A stretch of DNA of 64,000 nucleotides from Myxococcus stipitatus (GTDB lineage: Bacteria; Myxococcota; Myxococcia; Myxococcales; Myxococcaceae), in assembly GCF_038561935.1 (NCBI RefSeq), contig NZ_CP102770.1:8680001-8744000 (forward strand), in the 5' to 3' direction. The translations under genes were made by a program, and so were the position numbers. The notes under the pieces are model-generated. The model was not told the origin of the DNA and did no database searches. It was given only the letters and a program-made list of their open reading frames with translations. Positions within the stretch are counted from its first letter, which is position 1. Every line of letters begins with the position of its first letter. Positions 17,942 to 26,600 of the stretch are shown here, piece after piece.

Positions 17942-18784
17942 ATGAAGCCCTCGTCCTTGACGTGGTTGGCCTTCCTCGCCGGAGCCACGGTGATGGCCTC
18001 GGAGATGATGGCTTCCCGCCTGGTGGCGCCCTCCTTCGGGAGCAGCATGCCGGTGTGGGGGGCGCTCATCTCCCTGGTGCTGGGCGGACTGCTGATGGGG
18101 GCGCACCTGGGAGGACGGCTGGCGGACCCGTCCGGACGCCTGGAGCCGCTGCGCAAGGCGCTGTGTCTGGCCGCGTTGTTCCTCGCCCTCCTCCCCTTCC
18201 TCGCGCAGGAGCTGCTGCCGGAGGCCACCACGGCGGTGATGATGGGGCGGCCCCTGGAGGCCATGGGGCGCGTGACGCTGGTGGTGCTGGTGGCGGTGCC
18301 GCCGCTGATGGCGCTGGGGGCGGTGGGCCCCTTCCTGTGGAAGGTGGGCGGCATGGCGGACGTGGGGGAGGAGCCGACGCGAGGCTTCTCCGCGTCGATG
18401 CTGGGGAGCCTCGTGGGGGCGCTGCTCGCGGCCTTCGTCGTGCTGCCGTGGCTGGGCACCACCCACGCCATGGCGTGCTTCGCGGGGGCGCTGGGGCTGG
18501 CGGCGGCGAAGGGCCTGGGCTGGCCGTGGCGGCTGGTGGCGGTGGGCGTGCCGGTGGTGGCGCTGCTGGTGGCGGGCTTGCCGTCGACGCGGGAGGCTCG
18601 CGCGCGGGAGCTGGAGGAGCCGCCTCGCGCGCCCATCCACGTCCTGGAGTCTCCCAGGGGCTCGCGCAGCGGAGACATCGCCGTGCGGCTCCCAGAGCAG
18701 CAGGGTGTGTCCTATGCCTATTCCTATCGGCGGACCCTCGCGATTCAGCGTCCCGTCCCGCCCTCTCCCGGAACCCGTCCATGA
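17942..18784 (+). CDS. Membrane half of a spermidine-synthase-type (MFS-fused) protein
   Basis: 280 residues from ATG 17942 (AAGGGG about 10 bases upstream); ATG 17909 is an alternative. About seven hydrophobic segments are visible. The opening FLAGATVMASEMMASRLVAP then GALISLVLGGLLMGAHLGGRLAD is typical of the N-terminal membrane domain of fused MFS/spermidine synthase proteins, usually over 480 residues. The catalytic methyltransferase-like half is missing: after about residue 230 only a short polar tail remains. It overlaps the next gene by ATGA, which argues this end is real. Probably a truncated paralog; function unknown. Confidence 0.7.
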   Translation: MKPSSLTWLAFLAGATVMASEMMASRLVAPSFGSSMPVWGALISLVLGGLLMGAHLGGRLADPSGRLEPLRKALCLAALFLALLPFLAQELLPEATTAVMMGRPLEAMGRVTLVVLVAVPPLMALGAVGPFLWKVGGMADVGEEPTRGFSASMLGSLVGALLAAFVVLPWLGTTHAMACFAGALGLAAAKGLGWPWRLVAVGVPVVALLVAGLPSTREARARELEEPPRAPIHVLESPRGSRSGDIAVRLPEQQGVSYAYSYRRTLAIQRPVPPSPGTRP

Positions 18785-19266
18785 ACAGGAACGTGCTGCT
18801 GCGAAACCTCGCCTCCCTCGCGGTGGTGGCCACCGCGGGCGCGCTGCGCATCGGCTGCGCCATCGAGAAGTGTCCCCACGAGGCGCACGACCAGACCTTC
18901 ACCGTGCAAGGCAACACGTGTGGGCCCAACGGCACCCTGCGCCTGACGTCGGAGAAGGACACGTGTGACGTCAGCGGCGAGGGCGCCCAGCGGCTCGGCT
19001 TCCCCGAGTTCGGACGCATCGAGGCCAACGCGGGCCCGCTGCCCGAGGGCCGCTGGTCGCTGCACGAAGCCAACCTCACCCTGCACCTGGGGCCGGATGG
19101 GGGCGTGGTGCCGCCCGACGCGGGCCCGTCGACAACTGTCACGGGCAATCGCCACTGCGAGGCCACGCGAACCGCGGGGACGCTGAGGCTCGAGTGCATC
19201 GACCGGCGCTCGGACCTCTCGGGCGACGAAGTGGGCCGCTGCGCCGCGACGCTCACCGCGAACTGA
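18781..19266 (+). CDS. Exported Cys-containing protein, possible lipoprotein
   Basis: 161 residues. An N-terminal hydrophobic segment (LASLAVVATAGAL) is followed by RIGC, a poor but possible lipobox. The mature part has several Cys (GC, KC, TC, TC, HC, EC, RC), suggesting disulfides, and a Pro/Gly/Asp linker (GPDGGVVPPDAGPS). It reads as a small periplasmic or outer-membrane protein of no recognised family. Translationally coupled to the preceding membrane gene (ATGA). Its last 14 bases overlap the 3' end of the opposing chromate transporter gene. Confidence 0.7.
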   Translation: MNRNVLLRNLASLAVVATAGALRIGCAIEKCPHEAHDQTFTVQGNTCGPNGTLRLTSEKDTCDVSGEGAQRLGFPEFGRIEANAGPLPEGRWSLHEANLTLHLGPDGGVVPPDAGPSTTVTGNRHCEATRTAGTLRLECIDRRSDLSGDEVGRCAATLTAN

Positions 19267-20431
19267 GCACCTCCACCACCAGCCACCCCATGGCGCCTCC
19301 GCCCAGCACGAGCCAGGCGGAGTTGACGCGGTAGCGGATGAGCAGCACCGCGGACACGGCCGCCATCCCCACCGTCCACGCGTCCACCACCGCCGCGCGC
19401 CCGAGCTGCCACGTCACCACGGCCATCAGCGCGAGCGAGGCCACGTTGACGCCGTCGAGGAAGGCCCCCGCCGCCCACGAGCGGCGCAGGCGCGGCACCA
19501 GCGGCCCGCTGAGCGCCACGAAGACGAAGGCCGGCAGGAAGATGCCCACCGTCGCCACCATCGCGCCCGTCATGCCGCCCAGCACGTAGCCGATGAACGT
19601 GGCCGTGGTGAAGACAGGCCCGGGCGTCACCTGCCCCACCGCCACCGCGTCCAGCAGCTGCGCCTGCGTGAGCCAGCCCCACCGCTCCACCAGGTCCGAG
19701 CGGAGGAACGCCAGCAGCACATAGCCGCTGCCGTACAGCACCGAGCCCACCTTCAAGAAGAAGAGGAACAAGCCCTGCTGCGAGAAGGGCACCGCCACCG
19801 AGGACGCCCCGAGCGGCAGCACCCAAGGGACGAGGACCTTGACGGACGTCCCGAGCCCTCCGCGCGCGACGCCGCGCCACGCGAACACGCCCACCCCGGC
19901 GAGCAGCAGGAGGAGCAGCTCGTTGACGCCGAGGAAGGCCGCCGTCACGACACCTGCCCCCACGAGCGCCTCCCGCCACGTCTTCACCACCGTGCGCGAC
20001 AGTCCCCACAGGGCCTGGAGCACCACGGCGATGATGACCGCCTTCACGCCGTACAGCAGCGCGCTCACGTCCGGCACGTCGCCGAAGCGGGAGTAGACCC
20101 AGGCGAGGCTGGCGACGATGAAGAACGCGGGGAGGATGAAGCAGGTGCCCGCGACGAGCAGGCCCGGCCACCCCGCGCGCCGATGGCCGATGTGGATGGC
20201 CAGCTCCGTGGAGTTGGGCCCGGGGATGAGGTTGGCCGCGCCGAGCAGGTCCACGAACTCATCGCGCGTCAGCCAGCCACGGCGGCGCACCACCTCGTCC
20301 TCCATCATCGCGATGTGGGCCGCGGGGCCGCCGAACGCCGTGGCGCCCAGGCGCAGGAACAAGAGCGCCAGCTCCCGGAGCGCGGCGGTGCGAGAGGTCG
20401 TCACGGTGCTCGAGGACTCCGGAGGCGCCAT
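19253..20431 (-). CDS. chrA: Chromate transporter, two-domain ChrA
   Basis: 392 residues from ATG 20431. An in-frame start at 20503 exists but would leave only 20 bases to the divergent gene and adds unconserved residues. The two homologous CHR halves are both present. The first has ATAFGGPAAHIAMMEDEVVRRRGWL and PGPNSTELA. The second has GSVLYGSGYVLLAFL, ERWGWLTQAQLLDAVAVGQ and TPGPVFTTATFIGY. About ten membrane spans. ChrA proteins export chromate or transport sulfate-like anions at the inner membrane. No chrB-type regulator is adjacent. Confidence 0.92.
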   Translation of the reverse strand: MAPPESSSTVTTSRTAALRELALLFLRLGATAFGGPAAHIAMMEDEVVRRRGWLTRDEFVDLLGAANLIPGPNSTELAIHIGHRRAGWPGLLVAGTCFILPAFFIVASLAWVYSRFGDVPDVSALLYGVKAVIIAVVLQALWGLSRTVVKTWREALVGAGVVTAAFLGVNELLLLLLAGVGVFAWRGVARGGLGTSVKVLVPWVLPLGASSVAVPFSQQGLFLFFLKVGSVLYGSGYVLLAFLRSDLVERWGWLTQAQLLDAVAVGQVTPGPVFTTATFIGYVLGGMTGAMVATVGIFLPAFVFVALSGPLVPRLRRSWAAGAFLDGVNVASLALMAVVTWQLGRAAVVDAWTVGMAAVSAVLLIRYRVNSAWLVLGGGAMGWLVVEVLSSR

Positions 20432-20523
20432 CCGGGCCGACGCTACTCCATCCGCGAGCGTCGACTTTGCGACAACTCCGCGACGGGACATCGCGCTTGT
20501 CACGCGGGCCGGGCCCTGGATTC

Positions 20524-20955
20524 ATGTCCCGCATGACTCCTCAGGACACCACGCTGCTCGCGGCGGCCGTCGTCGAGAGCCAGGACGGCTACGCCCAGGC
20601 GATTCGCACCGGCAAGCACCACTTCCACTCAGACGAACCCGCCGCCCTGGGCGGCACGGACCAGGGCCCCGCGCCCTATCAGCTCCTGATGGGCTCGCTG
20701 GGCGCGTGCACCGCCATCACCTTGAAGATGTACGCGGCGCGCAAGGGCTGGGACCTGAGCCCGCTCACGGTGAAGCTCAAGCTCTTCCGCGAGAAGGACC
20801 TCACCGAGCGCGTGGAGCGGGTGCTCTCCTGCGGCCCCTCCATCACCGAGGAGCAGCGCGCGCGCCTGCTCGACATCGCCTCGAAGACGCCCGTGACGCT
20901 CACGCTCTCCCGGGCCCTGCGCATCGAGACGACCTTCGCGCCGCCCTCGCCCTGA
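20524..20955 (+). CDS. OsmC-family protein lacking the second conserved Cys
   Basis: 143 residues from ATG 20524 (MSRMTPQD). The family core is GGTDQGPAPYQLLMGSLGACTAITLKMYA, carrying the first active Cys. The second region, normally K-C-P-V-H-x-T-L, reads SKTPVTLTLS, so the second catalytic Cys is Thr here. OsmC/Ohr proteins are thiol peroxidases for organic hydroperoxides. Loss of the second Cys suggests altered chemistry or a YhfA-like role; a nearby VLSCGPS Cys might substitute. Divergent from chrA. Confidence 0.85.
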   Translation: MSRMTPQDTTLLAAAVVESQDGYAQAIRTGKHHFHSDEPAALGGTDQGPAPYQLLMGSLGACTAITLKMYAARKGWDLSPLTVKLKLFREKDLTERVERVLSCGPSITEEQRARLLDIASKTPVTLTLSRALRIETTFAPPSP

Positions 20956-20959
20956 GGCC

Positions 20960-20989
20960 GCGTCCCGCCCCTGGAGCGGAGCGGGACGC
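20960..20989. terminator. Bidirectional hairpin between convergent genes
   Basis: GCGTCCCGC (20960-20968), a 12-base loop and GCGGGACGC (20981-20989) lie between the stop of the OsmC-like gene (20955) and the stop of maiA (21004). Confidence 0.6.
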
Positions 20990-21003
20990 ACGGCTCGGAA
21001 ACC

Positions 21004-21663
21004 TCAGGCCGGAACGGCGTCGGGCTGCCGGTCCGGATGCGCCGCCTGGAACGCGGGCAGCTCCATGCACGCCGCCTCGATGCGCAGCAGCGTGGGGTAC
21101 GCCGACACGTCCACGCCGAAGCGCCGCGCGCCGTAGAGCTGCGGCACCAGGCAGACGTCCGCCAGCGTCACCGCGTCGCCCACGCAGTAGCGGCCCACCG
21201 TGGGCTTCACGAGCGCCTCCAGCGCCTCCAGGCCCCGCACGTTCCAGTGCGCGGCCCACGCCTTGTCGTCCCCGTTCAGCTCGCTCTTGATGCGCTGGAG
21301 GACGGCCAGGTTCTGCAGGGGCTGCATGCCGGAGTTCACCGCCTCCGCCACCATGCGCACGCGGGCGCGCAGGTACGCGTCCTTCGGCAGCAGCGCGGGC
21401 GAGGGGATGCGCTCCTCCAGGAACTCGAGGATGGCGATGGACTGGGACAGGCGCAGCCCGGTGCCGTCCGCCTCCTTCCACTCCAGCGTGGGCACCGTCC
21501 GCATGGGATTGACGGCGCGGTACTCGGCCGAGTTCTGCTGGCCGCCGTCCTTCAGCAGGTGCACCGCCACGTACTCATAGGGCAGGCCCTTGAGGTTCAA
21601 CCCCAGGCGCACCCGCCAGGAGGCGGAGGAGCGCCAGTAGCTGTGCAGGCGCAGCGCCTTCAT
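21004..21663 (-). CDS. maiA: Maleylacetoacetate isomerase (zeta-class GST)
   Basis: 219 residues. Thioredoxin-like N-terminal GST domain with HSYWRSSASWRVRLGLNLKG (the usual SSC is SSA, as in many bacterial enzymes), then NPMRTVPTLEW, then an all-helical C-terminal domain with LADVCLVPQLYGARRFGVD. It isomerises maleylacetoacetate to fumarylacetoacetate with glutathione in the homogentisate branch of tyrosine/phenylalanine breakdown. Its ATG overlaps the stop of the fumarylacetoacetase-like gene by 4 bases, which supports the pathway assignment. Confidence 0.93.
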   Translation of the reverse strand: MKALRLHSYWRSSASWRVRLGLNLKGLPYEYVAVHLLKDGGQQNSAEYRAVNPMRTVPTLEWKEADGTGLRLSQSIAILEFLEERIPSPALLPKDAYLRARVRMVAEAVNSGMQPLQNLAVLQRIKSELNGDDKAWAAHWNVRGLEALEALVKPTVGRYCVGDAVTLADVCLVPQLYGARRFGVDVSAYPTLLRIEAACMELPAFQAAHPDRQPDAVPA

Positions 21664-22640
21664 GGCCCCTTCACCACCTTCTGCGAGATGCGGCCGAAGA
21701 CGCTCTGCCCATCCTCGCCCATCATCTCGATGTCGATGGTGTCGCCGGGCTTCATGAAGGGCGTGCGCGGCTTGCCTTCTTCAATCGTCTCAATCATCCG
21801 CTGCTCGGCGAGGCACGAGATGCCCCGGGCGCGGTCCACGTTGGACACGGTGCCGCTGCCCAGGATGGTGCCCGCCGTGTAGCTGCGCGTCTTGCACAGG
21901 TGCTGGATGAGGTCGAAGAAGGAGAAGTGCATCTCCGGCCCCGCGTCGGTGTCACCCACCTGCACGCCGTTGAGCACGGAGCGCAGCCGCAGGTGGATGC
22001 GGCCCTCGCGCCAGGCGGCGCCCAGCTCGTCCGGCGTCACCGCGAAGGGGCTGAAGGCCGTGGCGGGCTTGCTCTGGAAGAAGCCGAAGCCCTTGGCCAG
22101 CTCGTCCGGGATGAGGTTTCGCAGCGAGACGTCGTTGGCCAGCATCAGCAGCTTGACGTGCTTGGCGGCATCCGCGGCCTTCGTGCCCTGGGGCGTGTCA
22201 CCCAGGATGGCGCAGACCTCGCTCTCGAAGTCCAGGCCCCACGCCTCGTCCGCCAGCGGGATGTCCGCGGTGGGCGCCAGGAAGTCGCCGGAGCCGCCCT
22301 GATAGACGAGCGGGTCCGTCTTCAGCGTGGCCGGCGGCTCCGCGTTGCGCGCCTTGCGCACCAGGATGACGTGGTTGATGTAGGCGCTGCCGTCAATCCA
22401 CTCGTAGGCGCGCGGCAGCGGCGCGTGCAGCGCCTTCATGTCCAGGGGGCGGCTCTGCACCGTGCCCGCCTCGAGCTGGGCGGCGAGCGCGCGCAGCTGC
22501 GGCTCCTTCGCGTCCCAGTCATCCAGCGCCGCCTGGAGCGTCAGCGCTACGTTGGTGGCCAGCGCATAGGCCGAGTTGTCCCGCTTGACGACGATGAGCC
22601 GCCCGTCACGGGTTCCATCCTTGAGCGTCGCGAGCTTCAA
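21660..22640 (-). CDS. Fumarylacetoacetate hydrolase-family protein
   Basis: 326 residues beginning MKLATLKDGTRDGRLIVVKRD. The FAH fold is shown by LDFESEVCAILGDTPQGT, SYTAGTILGSGTVSNVD and PGDTIDIEMMGEDGQSVFG. The metal-binding Asp/Glu set (D-E-E-D type) appears present. Together with maiA it forms the last two steps of homogentisate catabolism, giving fumarate and acetoacetate. The protein is shorter than eukaryotic fumarylacetoacetase but typical of the bacterial form. It is first in the operon; homogentisate dioxygenase is not in the window. Confidence 0.9.
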   Translation of the reverse strand: MKLATLKDGTRDGRLIVVKRDNSAYALATNVALTLQAALDDWDAKEPQLRALAAQLEAGTVQSRPLDMKALHAPLPRAYEWIDGSAYINHVILVRKARNAEPPATLKTDPLVYQGGSGDFLAPTADIPLADEAWGLDFESEVCAILGDTPQGTKAADAAKHVKLLMLANDVSLRNLIPDELAKGFGFFQSKPATAFSPFAVTPDELGAAWREGRIHLRLRSVLNGVQVGDTDAGPEMHFSFFDLIQHLCKTRSYTAGTILGSGTVSNVDRARGISCLAEQRMIETIEEGKPRTPFMKPGDTIDIEMMGEDGQSVFGRISQKVVKGP

Positions 22641-22838
22641 TCCCCGGCTCCCCGCGGCCCGGTGGAAACAGCGGGGGCCGCCTCATAGGGCTCGGCTTTT
22701 CCGTCGAGGCCCCCGGGGTGTCAAGCGCCGGACGAGGATGCGTCGCGGCAATCGTCATCACGCGGAAAAGCGGCCCTGTGACGGCCTGTAAAGCGAATGC
22801 ATGTCCCAGCCCGTCCTGGGGCCGCTCTCGGCGGAAAA

Positions 22839-23420
22839 CTACCAGCAGCTGGAGCGCGCCGGCAGACGGGCGAAGTAGTTGCTCCCCAGATTGCTGTCCC
22901 ACTGGCCGTGGGCCGTCGCGGCCAGGGAGATATCCCACGCGTTCTGGTTGCCGTTGGCGTCGAACGCGTAGAAGAACAAGTCGCTCTCCACGGCCGTGGG
23001 CTGCTCACAGACCCAGACGCCCTCCTGTCCTCCGGCCGCGAAGTGGGCGTTGCACAACGGCGTGTTCATGTACCGCATGCACTTGCCGCAGCCGCGCGGC
23101 CCCGCGTCGAGGAAGACGTAGGCGTCGTTGTTCGTGCCCGCACGCGCCTGGATCAACTGCTGGCGCCCGTTGAGCTGGACGTAGAGGGAGATGTCCGAGT
23201 CCGGGTACAGCCCGCGCAGGAAGCCTCGGTACGCGATGGTGAGCGTGGCCAGCCGGCCCGGAAGCCGGCGCGTGTGGCGGATGACCTCGAAGGGCCCCGT
23301 CGTCGCGGAGTCGTACACGCTGCAGATGGGATAGTCGGGCGGATAGTCGGAGGCGCGCGCGGCGGACAGGGGGAGCAGCAACAGCGCGAACGCGGCCAGG
23401 AACGTCTGCGAGAGCTTCAT
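22839..23420 (-). CDS. Secreted hypothetical protein with four or more cysteines
   Basis: 193 residues from ATG 23420; GAGGA lies 8 bases upstream. Classical signal peptide MKLSQTFLAAFALLLLPLSAARA. The mature part has cysteines in PICSVYD, GCGKCMRY, PLCNAH, VCEQP and the last-but-one residue, probably disulfide-bonded, and beta-rich segments such as LATLTIAYRGFLRGLY and DISLYVQLNGRQQL. No family recognised. Divergent from the large kinase at 23601 with 180 bases between them. Probably periplasmic or extracellular. Confidence 0.75.
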   Translation of the reverse strand: MKLSQTFLAAFALLLLPLSAARASDYPPDYPICSVYDSATTGPFEVIRHTRRLPGRLATLTIAYRGFLRGLYPDSDISLYVQLNGRQQLIQARAGTNNDAYVFLDAGPRGCGKCMRYMNTPLCNAHFAAGGQEGVWVCEQPTAVESDLFFYAFDANGNQNAWDISLAATAHGQWDSNLGSNYFARLPARSSCW

Positions 23421-23600
23421 GGGGTGTGTCCTCGTCGAGGCGGGAGAGGCGCGGAGTTTCCGCACCGGCGTAGCATGTGCCATCGACGTGCCAGAAGGAC
23501 AGGCGCCCGCCCCGCCGACCGCTGGAGAGGGTCCGCGCACCCCCTCCCTTGGCGGCGCGCCGTCCTGCACCCAACGTTGCTCGAAGGACGGGGGCACACG

Positions 23601-26600
23601 ATGGCAGGGGGCACCCAATTCGTCGACGCCACTCCGGAAGAGCCACGGTCCGGCCGCCAACTGGGCAACCGCTTCGAGCTCGCCCGGCGACTCAAGGCCA
23701 GCCGAGGAATCACGACGTGGTCGGGCGTGGACCTGCGCACCGGCGAGCCCGTCGCCATCAAGGTGACCTCCACCACCACGCTGATTCCAGCGGCGCGACA
23801 CCGGCTGGAGCACGAGGCGGAGGTGCTCGCCCGGCTCGACAGCCCGTTCATCCTTCCCGCGCGACACCTGGGGACGTCGGGCGAGTGGCTGTACCTGGTG
23901 ACGCCCTGGCTCCAAGGCGAGACGCTGGAGGCCCGCCTGACGCGTGGCGCGCTCGGTGTCCCGGAGGCGCTGGTGTTGGGGCGCCACCTGCTGTCCGCGC
24001 TGGTGGAGGTCCATCGCCACGGCGTCCTCCACCGCGACGTGAAGCCCTCCAACGTCATCGTCTCCGGAGCGCCCCTCTCCCACGCCACGCTGATGGACTT
24101 CGGCCTCGCGCGAAGCGAGCGACTGGACCCGTCCTCGAAGAACCTGCCGGTGGGCACCGCGCGCTACCTCTCACCAGAGCAGTCCGGCCTGCTCCACCGG
24201 CCCGTGGAGGCCACGTCCGACCTGTACTCCGCGGGCGTCGTCCTCTTCGAGGCCCTCCTCGGCGGCCCCGCCTTCTCGGGCGACTCCGTGGGCGAGGTGC
24301 TGCGCCAGCACCTCAGCGCGCGCCCCCGACTGCGCTCCCTGGGAGTGGATGTCCCTCGCGCGCTCGAGGAGGTCATCTCACGCCTGCTCCAGACGGACCC
24401 CTCGGACCGCTACCAGTCCGCCCGCTCCGTGCTCGCGGACCTGCTGGAGCTGGAGGACGCGCTCGGACATGGACAGCCGGAGCCCGCGCTCGTCACGGGC
24501 GCCCGGGACATGCGGCACAGCCTCACCGAGCCCTCCTTCGTCGGACGCGACCGGGAGCTGGCCACGCTGGAGCAGGAGCTGGAGGCCACACGGACGGACC
24601 CGGGCCGACTGGTGCTGGTGGAGGCCGAGTCCGGCGGAGGCAAGAGCCGCCTGCTCGAGGAGTTCGCGGCGAGAGCCAGGCGCCGCCACGCCTGGGTCCT
24701 CCGAGGCCAGGCCCAGGACCAGGTCGCGCGACATCCGTTCCACCTCGTCACGAGCGTGGCCACCACGCTCACGCCCGTCCTGCAATCCAGGCCCGAGCTC
24801 GCGCGAGCCGTGCGCGACAACCTCGCGGGCCAGGAGGCGGGCGTGTGCGCCGTGCTGCCGCAGCTGGCGCCGCTGTTGTGTCCGAACTTCCGCCTGCCCA
24901 CGCGTGCGCTGGGGCCGGAGTCGCTGGGAGAGAACCGGGTCATCTGGGCGCTCACCGAGCTGTTGAGTGCCCTGGGAACACAGGACGAGCCCGCCGTCGT
25001 GATGCTGGATGACTGCCAATGGGCGGATGCGCTGACGCTGCGCGCCCTGGAGAGCTGGTCGCAAGCGAGGAACCAGGGCCGAGGGCGCGTGCTCGTGGTG
25101 GCGGCCTTCCGGGGCGAGGACCTCCCGCCCTCGCACGTGCTGCGCAGGATTGTCCCCACCGCACACCTGAAGCTGAGCGCCTTCGATGCCCAGGACGTGA
25201 CGCGCCTCGCGGAGTCCATGGCCGGCACGCTGCCTCCAGAGGCGCTCTCGCTGGTGGCGCGGCTGTCCTCGGGCAACCCGTTCATGGCGAACGCGGTGCT
25301 GCATGGACTGGTGGAGGACGAGGTGTTGGTGCCGGGCGCCTCGGGGTGGCAGATGCGCAAGGAAGCCCTGGTGCAGGCGCGCTCGTCGCGGCAGGCGGCC
25401 TCGCTCCTCGTGCGCCGCCTGCGCCTGCTCCCCCTGGCCGCGCGGAGGATGCTCTCGGTGGGCGCGGTGCTGGGCAAGTCCTTCGAGCGCTCCCGCCTGG
25501 AGGCGCTGTCGGGGGCCCCCCCGGAGGAGGTGAGCGCGGCGCTGGAGGAGCCTCGGCGCCGGCACATGCTGTGGGAGGAGGGCACGCGCTACACCTTCGT
25601 CCACGACAAGCTGCGCGAGGTGCTGCTGGACATGCTGACCGCGCAGCAGCGCAGGGACCTGCACCGGCTGGCGGCGAGCTCCGCGGAGAAGCAGCTCCCG
25701 ATCGACTCGTTCGAGCTGGCCTATCACTTCGACGCGGCGGGGGAGGCCGCCCAGGCCCTGCCCCATGCGCTGAGGGCCGCGGAGCAGGCACACAACCGCT
25801 TCGGCCTGGAGTCCGCGGAGCTGAACTACCGCATCGCCGAGCGAGGCGCGGCGGGCGCGGACCCGGGCACCCGCTTCCGCATCGCCTCGGGCCTGGGCCA
25901 GGTCCTCATGCTGCGAGGCCAGTACGACGAATCCCGCCGGCAGCTCGAGCGCGCCCTCTCGCTGGCCCAGGACCGGCTGGAGCGCGCGCGGGTCCTGGAG
26001 CGGATGGGTGAGCTCGCCTTCAAGCGCGGCGACTTCGTCGAGGCCATCCGCGCGCTGGAGCAGGGGCTGAAGCTGATGGGGCGCTGGGTGCCTGGGCGCG
26101 GGCTGCCCACGCGCGCGGGCGCGGCGTGGGAGGTGCTGACGCAGGTGGCGCACACGCTCGCGCCGCGCCGGTTCCTCGCGCACCGGGCGCTGAAGGATGG
26201 AGAGGAGGACCTTCAGGCGGTGCGCATCTACAGCGGGCTCGCGTATGGCTACTGGTATCGGCGCGCGCAGGAGGCCGTGCTGTGGGCGCACCTGCGCGAG
26301 ATGAACCTCGCGGAGCGCTATCCCTCCACGCCCGAGCTGGCGCAGGCGTACTCGGAGCACTCGCCCGCGATGTGCACCCTGCCCTGGTTCCGCCGCGCCT
26401 TCGTCTACGCGGAGAAGTCCCTGGCGCTGCGCCAGGAGCAGGACGACGTCTGGGGTCAGGGCCAGTCGCTGCACTTCTACGGCCTCGCCTGCTACGGCGC
26501 CTCGCGCTTCCACGAGTGCATCGACAAGTGCACGCAGTCGATTCAGCTGCTGGACCGCACCGGGGACCCCTGGGAGGTGAACAACGCCGCGTTCCACATC

